Shown in pieces: positions 41,572-50,735 of a DNA stretch of 64,000 nt (position 1 is the first letter of the stretch; every line of letters starts with the position of its first letter). The notes beneath the pieces were generated by a model. The model did no database searches and was not told where the DNA came from. It was given only the letters and a program-made list of their open reading frames with translations. This DNA is from Terrabacter terrigena. Lineage in GTDB: Bacteria > Actinomycetota > Actinomycetes > Actinomycetales > Dermatophilaceae. The position numbers were made by a program, and so were the translations under genes. The stretch spans positions 5,528 through 69,527 of the forward strand of contig NZ_JBHTKH010000020.1 of the NCBI RefSeq assembly GCF_042676085.1, read 5' to 3'.

Positions 41572-42552
41572 TCAGGCGTCGCGGCGGGCCAGGGTGAGGG
41601 CGAAGTCGCCACCGTCGTCGGTCCACGTGCGCTCGACCGTGAAGCCGGCCGCGCCGAGCTCGGCGCGCAGGCTCTCCCGACGGAACTTCGTCGAGATCTC
41701 GACCCGGATCTCCTCGCCGTGGGCGAGGTCGAACACGAGGTCGGCGCCGGGGATGGTGACCCGCTGTGGCATGTCGGCCCGCAGGCGGAGGTCCATGCGC
41801 TCCTGGCGTGGGTCCCAGAAGGGCACGTAGGAGAACGCGTCGATGTCGAAGTCGGAACCGAGCTCGCGGTTGAGCACCCGCAGGCAGTTGGTCACGAACC
41901 TGGCCGTGACGCCTCGGCTGTCGTCGTAGGCCGCGATCAGCCGGTCGGCGCTCTTGACGAGGTCGGTGCCGAGCAGGAACCAGTCGCCGGGCTCCAGGCT
42001 GTCGTGCAGGGCCCCGAGGAAGGCCGCGCGCTCCTCGACGTAGAAGTTGCCGATGGTGCCGCCGAGGAAGGCGACGAGGCGCCGGTCGCCCCGGGGCAGG
42101 TGCCCGAGGTGCAGCGTGAAGTCGCCGACGAGCGCCTCGACCCGCAGGGACGGGTAGCGCTCGCAGAGCATCGCCGCGGCGTCGCGGAGCGTCTGCTCGG
42201 AGACGTCGACCGGGACGAACCTCTCGAGTCGCCCGGTCGAGGTGAACGCGTCGAGGAGGGTGCGCGTCTTGTCGCTGGTGCCGCTGCCGAGCTCGACGAA
42301 CGTGGTCGCGTCGCACGCCGCCACGATGTCGTCGGCGTGCTCGCGCAGGATCGCCCGCTCGCACTCGGTCGGGTAGTACTCGGGCAGCCGGGTGATCTCG
42401 TCGAAGAGGTCGGAGCCGACGTCGTCGTAGAGCCACTTGGGCGCGAGGGTGCGCGGCTGCGACCCCAGCCCGCGGCGTACGTCGGACACCAGCGAGCCCG
42501 AGGCACAGTCGGGGTCGAGTGCCACCGTGACGACCGGCTCGCGCCGCGTCAC
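41572..42552 (-). CDS. egtD: L-histidine N(alpha)-methyltransferase
   Basis: 326 residues. EgtD trimethylates histidine with SAM to make hercynine, the first step of ergothioneine synthesis. The SAM site VELGSGTSDKTRTLLDAF is near 90, GTIGNF near 160 and LLGTDLVKS near 190; the substrate region FNRE-like NRELGSDF is near 230. The GTG at 42552 overlaps the egtB stop as GTGA, so translation is coupled. Only egtB and egtD are present; egtA, egtC and egtE are missing from this locus. Confidence 0.95.
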   Translation of the reverse strand: MTRREPVVTVALDPDCASGSLVSDVRRGLGSQPRTLAPKWLYDDVGSDLFDEITRLPEYYPTECERAILREHADDIVAACDATTFVELGSGTSDKTRTLLDAFTSTGRLERFVPVDVSEQTLRDAAAMLCERYPSLRVEALVGDFTLHLGHLPRGDRRLVAFLGGTIGNFYVEERAAFLGALHDSLEPGDWFLLGTDLVKSADRLIAAYDDSRGVTARFVTNCLRVLNRELGSDFDIDAFSYVPFWDPRQERMDLRLRADMPQRVTIPGADLVFDLAHGEEIRVEISTKFRRESLRAELGAAGFTVERTWTDDGGDFALTLARRDA

Positions 42553-43862
42553 GAGCGCACCCCGCCGTCGGCGAGGCGCACCCCGGACAGGGCCCAGCGC
42601 GACCCCGGCGGGAAGAAGTTGCGGTAGCTCGCCCGCGCATGGCCGGGCGGCGTCAGCGCGCAGCCGCCGCGCAGCACCATCTGGCCCGACATGAACTTGC
42701 CGTTGTACTCGCCGATGGCTCCGGCCGGCGGGTGGTAGCCGGGATAGGCGAGGTAGGCCGAGCTCGTCCACTCCCAGCAGTCGCCGTAGACCTGCCGCAG
42801 GTGACCGGTGGGCGGCCCGGCGGGCCGCGGGTGGAAGGTCTGCAGGTCGGCGAGGTTGGCGCCGGTCGGGGGCGCCTCGGCCTGCCCGTCGGCGACGACG
42901 GCGTGCTCCCACTCGCCCTCGCTGGGCAGCCGCTTGCCGGCCCACGTGGCGTACGCGTCGGCCTCGTAGTGGCTGACGTGGCTCACCGGCAGGCCCGGGT
43001 CGACCGGACGGGTGCCGCTCAGGGTGTGCTCGAACCACACGCCGTCGACCTGCCGCCAGTAGAACGGTGCGCGCCAGCCCTCGGCGCCGACCCGGGCCCA
43101 GCCGTCGGAGAGCCAGAGCTCGTGGCGCTCGTAGCCGCGGTCGGCCATGAACCGGAGCCACTCGCCGTTCGTGACGAGCCGGTCGGCGAGGCGGTAGGGC
43201 TCGAGCCACTGCTGGTGCAGCGGCAGCTCGTTGTCGAAGGAGAACCCACCGCCCCGGTGGCCGACCTCGACGAGGCCGCCCGCCACGTCGACCCAGCCCA
43301 TCGGGTCGGGCTCGGACGGCGTGAGGGGGGTGCCGGCATACGCCGGTTGGAGCGGGTTCACCGACAGCACGTGCTTGATGTCCATCAGGAGCAGCTCCTG
43401 GTGCTGCTGCTCGTGGTGGAACCCGAGCTCGATGGTGGAGGAGAGCTTCTCGAGGGCACCGCCGTCGAGCGTCGCGACGAGGTCGCGCATGCGGGCGTCG
43501 ACGTTGTGGCGGTAGAGGCCGACGTCATGGGCGCCCGGCCGCGTGATGTGGCCACGCTCGGCGCGCGCGTAGCGGGGGCCGACGCCCTCGTAGTAGCTGT
43601 TGAAGAGGAACCAGTACTTGTCCTGGTAGGGCGTGAACGACGGCTCGTTCTCGGCGAGCACGAACGTCTCGAAGAACCACGTGACGTGCGCCCGATGCCA
43701 CTTCGTCGGCGAGACGTCGGGCATCGACTGGACGGTCTGGTCCTCGGGAGAGAGCGGGGCGGCGAGGGACTCGGTGTGGGCGCGGACCTCGTCGTAGCGG
43801 GCCACCAGGGTGTCGGCGTCCCAGCTGCTGGGGGATGTCCTGGGCGGCATCGGATCGGGCAT
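42549..43862 (-). CDS. egtB: Hercynine oxygenase / ergothioneine sulfoxide synthase
   Basis: 437 residues. EgtB is a non-heme iron enzyme that joins hercynine and a cysteine donor with O2. The DinB-like N-terminal domain has WHRAHVTWFFETF at 55-67 and the iron-binding H-x3-H in HHEQQHQELL at 149-158. The C-terminal FGE-sulfatase (C-type lectin-like) domain has GDCWEWTSSAYL and LRGGCALTPP. Several arginines (97, 100, 103; GPRYARAERG) lie where gamma-glutamylcysteine-using EgtB enzymes bind their donor. ATG at 43862 has GGAGG upstream. Confidence 0.95.
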   Translation of the reverse strand: MPDPMPPRTSPSSWDADTLVARYDEVRAHTESLAAPLSPEDQTVQSMPDVSPTKWHRAHVTWFFETFVLAENEPSFTPYQDKYWFLFNSYYEGVGPRYARAERGHITRPGAHDVGLYRHNVDARMRDLVATLDGGALEKLSSTIELGFHHEQQHQELLLMDIKHVLSVNPLQPAYAGTPLTPSEPDPMGWVDVAGGLVEVGHRGGGFSFDNELPLHQQWLEPYRLADRLVTNGEWLRFMADRGYERHELWLSDGWARVGAEGWRAPFYWRQVDGVWFEHTLSGTRPVDPGLPVSHVSHYEADAYATWAGKRLPSEGEWEHAVVADGQAEAPPTGANLADLQTFHPRPAGPPTGHLRQVYGDCWEWTSSAYLAYPGYHPPAGAIGEYNGKFMSGQMVLRGGCALTPPGHARASYRNFFPPGSRWALSGVRLADGGVRS

Positions 43863-44045
43863 CGTGTCCTCCTCCTTCGGTCGCTGACAGCGCTGGTTGC
43901 ACCCGGACCGGAGTGCCTTAGACCCTAGGCCGGGTCACCGACAGTCGGCCAGCGGTCGCGGGCGATCTGGGTGATCGGTCAACCTTCCGTCAGTACCCGT
44001 TCACCGGACAGACCGGCGTCGGTCCGGGCGGTTAGGGTTTCCGGC

Positions 44046-46793
44046 ATGGCCACCGCCCTGTACCGCCGCTACCGGCCCGAGAGCTTCGCCGACGTCATCG
44101 GGCAGGAGCACGTGACCGAGCCGCTCATGCAGGCGCTGCGCACGGGCCGTGTCAACCACGCCTACCTCTTCAGCGGCCCGCGCGGCTGCGGCAAGACGAC
44201 GAGCGCCCGCATCCTCGCGCGCTGCCTCAACTGCGAGCAGGGCCCGACGCCCGAGCCGTGCGGCACCTGCCAGTCGTGCACGGCGCTCGCCCGCGGTGGA
44301 CCGGGCTCGGTCGACGTCATCGAGATCGACGCCGCGAGCCACGGTGGCGTCGACGACGCGCGTGACCTGCGCGAACGCGCCTCCTACGGCCCGGCGCAGA
44401 GCCGCTTCAAGATCTACATCATCGACGAGGCGCACATGGTGACGCCGCAGGGCTTCAACGCCCTCCTCAAGATCGTCGAGGAGCCGCCCGAGCACGTGAA
44501 GTTCGTCTTCGCGACGACCGAGCCCGAGAAGGTCATCGGCACGATCCGCTCGCGCACGCACCACTACCCGTTCCGGCTGGTCCCGCCCGCCAAGCTCTCC
44601 GCCTACATGGAGCGGCTGCTCGAGTCCGAGCACGTGGCGGTCCAGCCGGGCGTGCTCAGCTTCGTCACGCGCGCCGGCGGGGGCTCGGTGCGTGACTCGC
44701 TGTCCGTCCTCGACCAGCTCATCGCCGGGTCGGGTCCCGAGGGGCTGACCTACGACGGCGCCGTGTCACTGCTCGGCTTCACCGACGGCGAGCTGCTCGA
44801 CAGCACCGTCGACGCCCTGGCGGCGGGTGACGGCGCAGCCACCTTCCGGCAGATCGACAAGGTCATCGAGTCGGGCCACGACCCGCGCCGCTTCATCGAG
44901 GACCTCCTGGAGCGGCTGCGCGACCTCATCATCGTCGCGGCCATCCCCGACGGCGTCTCGCAGGTGCTGCGCGGCGTGCCCGAGGACCAGCTCGAGCGCA
45001 TGCGCGTCCAGCAGTCCGCCTTCGGGCCCGGCGCCCTGTCGCGGGCCGCCGACATCGTCAACAGCGGCCTCACCGAGATGACCGGCGCCACGGCGCCGCG
45101 GCTGCAGCTCGAGCTGATCTGCGCGCGCATCCTCCTGCCGGGCTCGTCGGGGGAGCAGGGGTACGCCGCCCGCCTCGACCGGCTCGAGCGTCGCCTCGAC
45201 GTCGGCGGCGTCCCCAGCGCCTCCGGCGGCTTCGGTATGCCGTCCGGCTCGGCGGCCGCGCCGCAGACCGTCCCGGCGTCGTCCCCGTCAGCACCTCCGT
45301 CAGCACCTCCGTCAGCACCCCCGGCTGGGGTGAGCGCACCCGCGCGCACGGTCTCCGACTACACGCCGCCGTCGAGCGGCGCCTCGGGTGGCCCGTCCCA
45401 CTCGGCCGGCGGGATGGGCGGCGGCGGGCGTTCGAACGTCGAGGCCGTGGTCGGGCGCGGTGACGCCTCGGGCGGACCGCCCGGGCCGTCCGGGGCTCCC
45501 GCGCCCGGCGACGCCGGGCGTCCGGACGCGGCACGCGCCGAGGCCGGAACCCCGCCGGTGGTGGCGCCACAGGAGTCGGTCGGCGGTCCGTCCGCCGCCG
45601 AGTCCGGCGGCTCCGGCTCGCAGCACCTGACCGGTGCGAGCGACGGCGGTCATGGTCGTCCTCCGGCAGGTGGCGCGGCAGCCGCCCAGGCACCGGCTCC
45701 TGCCTCCGGCGACACGGACTCGGCCACGGCCCCCGCAGCCGGCTCGGGCAGCGGCATGGACACCGATGCGATCCGCCGCGCCTGGCCCAACGTGCTCGGT
45801 CGCATCTTCACGATGCGGCGCCTCACCTGGACGTTCGTCTCGCAGAACGCCCAGGTCACCTCCTTCGACGGCCGCACCCTGACGCTCGGCATCGCGACCG
45901 CGGGCCTCACCCAGACCTTCCGGGCCGGCAACCACTCCGACATCGTGCGCCAGGCACTCATCGACGAGCTGGGGGTCGACGCCATCGTCGACGGCGTGCA
46001 CGTCGAGGCAGCCCAGCAGGCGCCCGTCGCCCCGCCTGCCGGGGCCGTCCCCGCCGGGCCGCCCGACCCCGGTCCCCCGGCGCCCGCCGGCGGGCAGGGT
46101 CCCTCCGCGGTCGGAGGCGGGCAGGGTCCCTCCGCAGGCGCCGGCGAGCCCGCACCCTCAGGTCCGGCCGACGGCGGCGCCTCGCGCGGGTCGTGGGGTG
46201 ATGCCGGCGCGGGTCATGAGCCTGCCCGCGCGGCGGGCGACCGGCCGACCAGACCGTCAGGCGGTGACGTCGAGCGTGGCGCCTCCGCCCTCGCCGATGC
46301 GGGGCTGAGCCCCGTCTCGGGCCGCTCGCACGAGGAGAACGCCGGATGGGGGGCCGCCACGGGTCCCGCCCCCGACTGGGCAACCGGCCCCACGGCGGGG
46401 TCCGACTCCGACTCGAACGAGCCCGGCGCCGTCTCGTCGCCCGGGGGCGGCGCAGCTCCGGCGGGCGCGGCGCCCGCGACGGCAGCCCGAGCCGCCACCG
46501 GCCCGACGACGCAGACCACCCCGGCAGCGACGGAGGCCGGGGCGGCACCGGCCGACGGTGTCCCCACCGCCTCGGCCTTGCGAGGGGCGAGTGCCGTGCG
46601 CCAGTCCTTCGCGCAGGCCCGGTCGCGTTCGGCGTCGTCGCGTGCCGCCGACGACGACCAGCCCCGCCAGCCCGTCACCGACGACTCGGCCGTCAGCGAC
46701 GACGACGAGGACATCGAGCATTCCAACGACATGGGCCGGTCGGTCATCGAGAAGGTGCTCGGCGGCCGCGTGGTCCAGGAGCTCGACGAGTAG
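44046..46793 (+). CDS. dnaX: DNA polymerase III subunit gamma/tau with extended low-complexity linkers
   Basis: 915 residues, much longer than the usual 580-700. The clamp-loader AAA+ domain has GPRGCGKTT at 44-52, zinc cysteines at 60, 63, 72, 75 and 78, and IIDEAH at 125-130. After about 390 there is a Pro/Ala/Gly/Ser-rich linker of about 180 residues. Conserved tau-like residues follow (RRAWPNVLGRIFTMRRLTW), then a second linker of about 220 residues and an acidic tail. There is no slippery A/T-rich site for frameshifting to gamma. ATG at 44046 has TAGGGT (44033-44038) seven bases upstream, so leaderless. Confidence 0.95.
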   Translation: MATALYRRYRPESFADVIGQEHVTEPLMQALRTGRVNHAYLFSGPRGCGKTTSARILARCLNCEQGPTPEPCGTCQSCTALARGGPGSVDVIEIDAASHGGVDDARDLRERASYGPAQSRFKIYIIDEAHMVTPQGFNALLKIVEEPPEHVKFVFATTEPEKVIGTIRSRTHHYPFRLVPPAKLSAYMERLLESEHVAVQPGVLSFVTRAGGGSVRDSLSVLDQLIAGSGPEGLTYDGAVSLLGFTDGELLDSTVDALAAGDGAATFRQIDKVIESGHDPRRFIEDLLERLRDLIIVAAIPDGVSQVLRGVPEDQLERMRVQQSAFGPGALSRAADIVNSGLTEMTGATAPRLQLELICARILLPGSSGEQGYAARLDRLERRLDVGGVPSASGGFGMPSGSAAAPQTVPASSPSAPPSAPPSAPPAGVSAPARTVSDYTPPSSGASGGPSHSAGGMGGGGRSNVEAVVGRGDASGGPPGPSGAPAPGDAGRPDAARAEAGTPPVVAPQESVGGPSAAESGGSGSQHLTGASDGGHGRPPAGGAAAAQAPAPASGDTDSATAPAAGSGSGMDTDAIRRAWPNVLGRIFTMRRLTWTFVSQNAQVTSFDGRTLTLGIATAGLTQTFRAGNHSDIVRQALIDELGVDAIVDGVHVEAAQQAPVAPPAGAVPAGPPDPGPPAPAGGQGPSAVGGGQGPSAGAGEPAPSGPADGGASRGSWGDAGAGHEPARAAGDRPTRPSGGDVERGASALADAGLSPVSGRSHEENAGWGAATGPAPDWATGPTAGSDSDSNEPGAVSSPGGGAAPAGAAPATAARAATGPTTQTTPAATEAGAAPADGVPTASALRGASAVRQSFAQARSRSASSRAADDDQPRQPVTDDSAVSDDDEDIEHSNDMGRSVIEKVLGGRVVQELDE
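45287..45322 (+). repeat. Three 12-bp tandem repeats in the dnaX linker
   Basis: GTCAGCACCTCC twice, then GTCAGCACCCCC. Four codons per unit, encoding the SAPP repeats of the linker, so copy changes keep the frame. Confidence 0.85.
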
Positions 46794-46895
46794 GCCTCGG
46801 CGCTCACTGGGCCGGTGACCAGTGGTCGCCCGGCGGCCTTGGGAACGGTGAGGATTCGGGACTCGCGCCGACCTGAGCGGCGGTACGTTCACACA

Positions 46896-47654
46896 GTGAC
46901 CTTCGAGGTGGCTGCAGGCGCCTACAACCGCTTCATGGGGCGGTACTCCGAGCCGCTCGCAGAGCAGTTCGCCGACTGGGCGGGAGTCGCCGCGCCCGGC
47001 CGCGCGCTCGACGTCGGCTGCGGTCCCGGAGCGTTGACGAGGGTCCTCGTCGACCGGCTGGGCGTCGACGGGGTCTCGGCCCTCGACCCGTCGCAGCACT
47101 TCCTCGCGGCCCTGCGCCAGTCGTTCCCCACGCTCGATGTACAGACCGGCACGGCCGAGCAGCTGCCCTATCCCGACGACCTGTTCGACCACACCCTTGC
47201 CCAGCTCGTCGTCCACTTCCTCACCGACGCGGTCGGCGGCCTGCACGAGATGGCTCGTGTCACCCGCCCTGGCGGGACCGTAGCGGCCTGCGTCTGGGAC
47301 CTCGGTGGCGGCAACGGGCCGCTCACCACGTTCTGGCAGGCGGCCCGCGACCTCGACCCGGACGTCGTCGACGAGTCACGGCTGCCGGGTGTCAACGAAG
47401 GCGAGCTGGCCCGTCTGTGTGACGAGGCGGGCCTCAACCGGATCGAGGGGACGACCCTCACCGTCAGCGTCGAGCACTCGAGCTTCGACGACTGGTGGGA
47501 GCCCTACACCCTCGGAGTGGGGCCGGCCGGGGCCCACGTGCAGGCACTCGACGACGCGGGACGGGTCGCCCTTCGCGAACGCTGCCGCGAGCTGTTGCCC
47601 GACGCGCCCTTCGCCGTGACCGCGAGTGCGTGGACGGTCCGCGCGCAGGCGTGA
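46896..47654 (+). CDS. Class I SAM-dependent methyltransferase
   Basis: 252 residues. The SAM-binding motif LDVGCGPGALT is near residue 40, SALDPSQHF near 63 and VTRPGGTVAACVWDLG near 127, as in UbiE/Methyltransf_11 proteins. Substrate unknown; the WD...GNGPLT region suggests a small molecule. GTG at 46896 has TACGTT (46884-46889) six bases upstream, leaderless. Codon use matches neighbours. Confidence 0.88.
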   Translation: MTFEVAAGAYNRFMGRYSEPLAEQFADWAGVAAPGRALDVGCGPGALTRVLVDRLGVDGVSALDPSQHFLAALRQSFPTLDVQTGTAEQLPYPDDLFDHTLAQLVVHFLTDAVGGLHEMARVTRPGGTVAACVWDLGGGNGPLTTFWQAARDLDPDVVDESRLPGVNEGELARLCDEAGLNRIEGTTLTVSVEHSSFDDWWEPYTLGVGPAGAHVQALDDAGRVALRERCRELLPDAPFAVTASAWTVRAQA

Positions 47655-47792
47655 CGACTCCGAGCGCGAGGTGCCGGCCCGCATACGACCGGTGTGCGCC
47701 AACGAGACGTCCGGCGTACCAAGGGGTGAACGCCGCGCGTCCGTTCGGACGCCCCACCCGAGCGACGGGACCTCGGCCCTAGGCTGTGGCCC

Positions 47793-48467
47793 ATGTTCTA
47801 CAGCCTCGGGCGGAATCTCCTGTATCCGCTGTCCCATGCGCTGTACCGCCCGACGATCGAGGGCAAGGAGAACATCCCCCGCCAGGGTGGCGTCATCGTC
47901 GCGAGCAACCACCTGTCGTTCATCGACTCGTTCGCGATCCCGCTCGCGTCGCCGAGGCAGGTGCGCTTCCTCGCCAAGGAGGAGTACTGGACCGGCCCCG
48001 GCGTCGGCGGACTGCTGCGCAAGGGCTTCTTCAGCGCCGTCGGCATGGTGCCCGTCAACCGGCACTCGGCGACCGCCGCGCAGGAGAGCCTCGACACCGC
48101 ACTCGAGGTGCTGAGGGCCGGCGACGCGTTCGGCATCTACCCGGAGGGCACGCGGTCGCGCGACGGCCGGCTCTACCGCGGCCGCACGGGTGTCGCCTGG
48201 CTCGCGCTCACGGCCCAGGTGCCCGTCGTGCCCGTCGGCCTGATCGGCACGGAGAACATCCAGCCGGTCGGCGCGCGCTTCCCGAAGCTAGCGAAGGTGA
48301 CGGTGCGGTTCGGTGAGCCGATCGGTGTCGAGGAGTACGCCGGTATGCCGGCGGGCAGGGCGCGTCGCCTCCTGACCGATCGCGTCATGGAGGCGATCGC
48401 CGGACTGAGCGGCCAGGAGCGCGTCGACGCCTACAACGAGGTCCCCGCGGGAGAGCCGTCCGCCTGA
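47793..48467 (+). CDS. 1-acyl-sn-glycerol-3-phosphate acyltransferase (PlsC-type)
   Basis: 224-residue membrane-associated acyltransferase. The catalytic NHLSFID (N-H-x4-D) is near residue 40 and the glycerophosphate-binding YPEGTRSRDG near 116. It makes phosphatidic acid or a related lipid in membrane synthesis. ATG at 47793 has TAGGCT (47780-47785) seven bases upstream; no ribosome site, so leaderless. Confidence 0.92.
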   Translation: MFYSLGRNLLYPLSHALYRPTIEGKENIPRQGGVIVASNHLSFIDSFAIPLASPRQVRFLAKEEYWTGPGVGGLLRKGFFSAVGMVPVNRHSATAAQESLDTALEVLRAGDAFGIYPEGTRSRDGRLYRGRTGVAWLALTAQVPVVPVGLIGTENIQPVGARFPKLAKVTVRFGEPIGVEEYAGMPAGRARRLLTDRVMEAIAGLSGQERVDAYNEVPAGEPSA

Positions 48468-48506
48468 CCCGCAGGTGTCTGCACCACCCGCCCGGCGACG
48501 CCTTGC

Positions 48507-48527
48507 AGATGCGACTCAGTCGCATCT
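48507..48527. promoter_or_regulatory. Perfect palindrome on the nickel/cobalt transporter promoter
   Basis: AGATGCGAC-TCA-GTCGCATCT has perfect 9-base arms. Its last base is the first T of the -10 box TAGCGT (48527-48532), which lies six bases before the GTG start, so a bound repressor would block RNA polymerase. A nickel or cobalt sensor is the likely ligand of this site by context; the protein is not identified. Confidence 0.8.
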
Positions 48528-48538
48528 AGCGTGGGTTC

Positions 48539-49666
48539 GTGACCGCCCCCACCGCGACGACGACCGCTGCCAGCCCCGCGGGGCGGACGCGACTCGCCCG
48601 GCTCACCCGGGACGAGCGGCGCAGCGTAGCCGGCATGGCCGCCTTCGTCGCGCTTCTGCACGTCGTCGGGTGGGGCCTGCTCGTGCTCGTCGTGGCTCCC
48701 GCGGAGTACCGCGTCGCCGGCCAGCTCTTCGGCGTGGGACTCGGCGTGACGGCATACACCCTCGGGATGCGCCACGCGTTCGACGCCGACCACATCGCCG
48801 CCATCGACAACACGACCCGCAAGCTCATGGGCGAGGGCCAGAAGCCGATGAGCGTCGGGTTCTGGTTCAGCCTCGGGCACAGCTCGGTCGTCTTCGTCAT
48901 GGTGATGCTGCTCGCCCTCGGCATCCGGGCGCTCGCGGGCGCGATCGAGGACGACGGGTCGATGCTGCAGCAGGTGACCGGTGTCTGGGGCACGACGGTC
49001 TCGGGCGTCTTCCTCGTGCTGATCGGGCTCGTCAACCTCGCGGCCCTCGTCGGCATCCTCAAGGTCTTCCGCCGCATGCGCACCGGCCACTTCGACGAGG
49101 CCGAGCTCGAGCGCCAGCTCGACAGACGGGGCCTGCTCAACCGCATCCTCGGTCGGGTGACCAGGACGGTGCGCAAGCCGTGGCACATGTACCCCGTCGG
49201 GCTGCTCTTCGGCCTCGGCTTCGACACCGTCACCGAGGTGGGCCTGCTCGTCATCGCCGGAGGCGCCGCCGCAGCCGACCTGCCCTGGTATGCCGTGCTC
49301 GTGCTGCCCGTGCTCTTCGCGGCGGGGATGTCGCTCCTCGACAGCCTCGACGGCTCGTTCATGAACGTCGCCTACGGCTGGGCGTTCAGCCGGCCGGTGC
49401 GCAAGATCTACTACAACATCACCGTCACGTCGCTGTCGGTCGCGGTCGCCCTCGTCGTCGGCGTGATCGAGCTCATCGGGCTGCTCGGCAACAGGCTCGG
49501 GGTCACGAGCGGGCCGATCGCCTGGATCGGGTCGATCGACCTCGCCGACGTCGGTTTCTGGATCGTGGGCCTCTTCGTCGTCACCTGGACGGTCGCGGTC
49601 GCCGTCTGGCGGTTCGGTCGGGTCGAGCAGCGCTGGGAGAGCGCCCTCGCCGACGCTCCCCGCTGA
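48539..49666 (+). CDS. Nickel/cobalt transporter (NiCoT family)
   Basis: 375 residues with about eight helices. The family signature RHAFDADHIAAIDNTTRKL is near 78 (H-x4-D-H), the metal path. GLLFGLGFDTVTEV near 222 and SLLDSLDGSFMNVAYGW near 263 are the second and third signatures. Imports Ni2+ or Co2+ for urease, hydrogenase or cobalamin; the specificity cannot be read here. GTG at 48539 is leaderless-type. Palindrome upstream suggests metal-dependent repression. Confidence 0.93.
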   Translation: MTAPTATTTAASPAGRTRLARLTRDERRSVAGMAAFVALLHVVGWGLLVLVVAPAEYRVAGQLFGVGLGVTAYTLGMRHAFDADHIAAIDNTTRKLMGEGQKPMSVGFWFSLGHSSVVFVMVMLLALGIRALAGAIEDDGSMLQQVTGVWGTTVSGVFLVLIGLVNLAALVGILKVFRRMRTGHFDEAELERQLDRRGLLNRILGRVTRTVRKPWHMYPVGLLFGLGFDTVTEVGLLVIAGGAAAADLPWYAVLVLPVLFAAGMSLLDSLDGSFMNVAYGWAFSRPVRKIYYNITVTSLSVAVALVVGVIELIGLLGNRLGVTSGPIAWIGSIDLADVGFWIVGLFVVTWTVAVAVWRFGRVEQRWESALADAPR

Positions 49667-49698
49667 CCTCGCGGCCGCAGCTGCACCGTGGCGCACCC

Positions 49699-49902
49699 TC
49701 AAGCCGGCATCGCGCCCGAAGTCGGCGGCAACCGCGCCGTGGCGCACGGTGGCGTCGGTCCGGCGAGCACCTTCATTGCGACGGTGATCGCCCCGAACCC
49801 ACCGGTCGTCATCCGAACGTCGTCACCGCTCCAGGCGAGCGACACGACGCGCTCGAGCCACCGTTGGGCGTAGCCCGAGTGCCTGCGGAACCCGAACATC
49901 AT
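49699..49902 (-). CDS. Possible small hypothetical protein
   Basis: 67 codons, ATG at 49902 (or 49899) to TGA at 49699. Third positions are mostly G/C and the peptide (MMFGFRRHSGYAQRWLERVV) looks protein-like, with TACCGT five bases upstream as a possible leaderless promoter. It fills a 420-base space between the nickel/cobalt transporter and recR. No family recognised. The other open frame that runs on from recR's minus side is not real. Confidence 0.45.
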   Translation of the reverse strand: MMFGFRRHSGYAQRWLERVVSLAWSGDDVRMTTGGFGAITVAMKVLAGPTPPCATARLPPTSGAMPA

Positions 49903-50085
49903 CCGGAACGGTACGGCGCCCTGGATCCGCTCACTGCGGCGCGAGGTGGTGCGCCCACCACCTGGCTCATCCGTGGCTGGCCCTTCGCAGCTCGAGGGTT
50001 CGACGGTCCGGCGGAGGCCGACGTTCACCACGCCAGACCGGTGAGGCGGTCCGCAGCAGGCGTTTTCCAGGCTTAGGGTTGCGGT

Positions 50086-50685
50086 GTGTACGAAGGCGCG
50101 GTGCAGGACCTGATCGACGAGCTCGGACGACTCCCCGGGATCGGCCCCAAGAGCGCGCAGCGCATCGCCTTCCACCTGCTCCAGACCGACTCCGACGACG
50201 TGACGCGTCTCGTCACGGCGCTCACCGAGGTCAAGGCCAGGGTCCGGTTCTGCGAGCAGTGCGGCAACGTCGCCGAGGCCGACCGGTGCCGCATCTGCGC
50301 CGACCCCCGCCGCGACCAGACGTCGATCTGCGTCGTCGAGGAGCCCAAGGACGTCGTCGCGATCGAGCGCACCCGCGAGTTCCGCGGCACCTACCACGTG
50401 CTGGGCGGCGCGATCAGCCCGATCGACGGCATCGGCCCCGACGACCTTCGCGTGCGCGAGCTGATGACCCGTCTGGCCTCCGGCGAGGTGCAGGAGGTCA
50501 TCATCGCGACCGACCCCAACCTCGAGGGCGAGGCGACGGCCACCTACCTCTCCCGGCTGCTGCGCGACGTCGGCCTGACCGTGACGCGCCTGGCCTCGGG
50601 CCTGCCGGTGGGCGGCGACCTCGAGTACGCCGACGAGGTCACCCTCGGGCGCGCCTTCGAGGGCCGCCGCCGCGTCGACGCCTGA
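50086..50685 (+). CDS. recR: Recombination protein RecR
   Basis: 199 residues. RecR works with RecF and RecO to load RecA onto gapped DNA. The helix-hairpin-helix (LGRLPGIGPKSAQRIAFHLL) is at about 13-32, the Cys4 zinc finger (CEQCGNVAEADRCRIC) at about 56-71, and the Toprim domain with VVEEPKDVVAIE near 83 and ATDPNLEGEATATYL near 147. GTG at 50086 has TAGGGT (50074-50079) six bases upstream, so leaderless. Confidence 0.97.
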   Translation: MYEGAVQDLIDELGRLPGIGPKSAQRIAFHLLQTDSDDVTRLVTALTEVKARVRFCEQCGNVAEADRCRICADPRRDQTSICVVEEPKDVVAIERTREFRGTYHVLGGAISPIDGIGPDDLRVRELMTRLASGEVQEVIIATDPNLEGEATATYLSRLLRDVGLTVTRLASGLPVGGDLEYADEVTLGRAFEGRRRVDA

Positions 50686-50735
50686 CCTTTCCCGAAACCT
50701 GCTCGGCCGCGGTGGCGGACTGCCACCATCGGTGG

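Noticed and set aside
44046..46793. Programmed frameshift site in dnaX
   Set aside because: No A/T-rich slippery heptamer is visible near the end of the AAA+ region.
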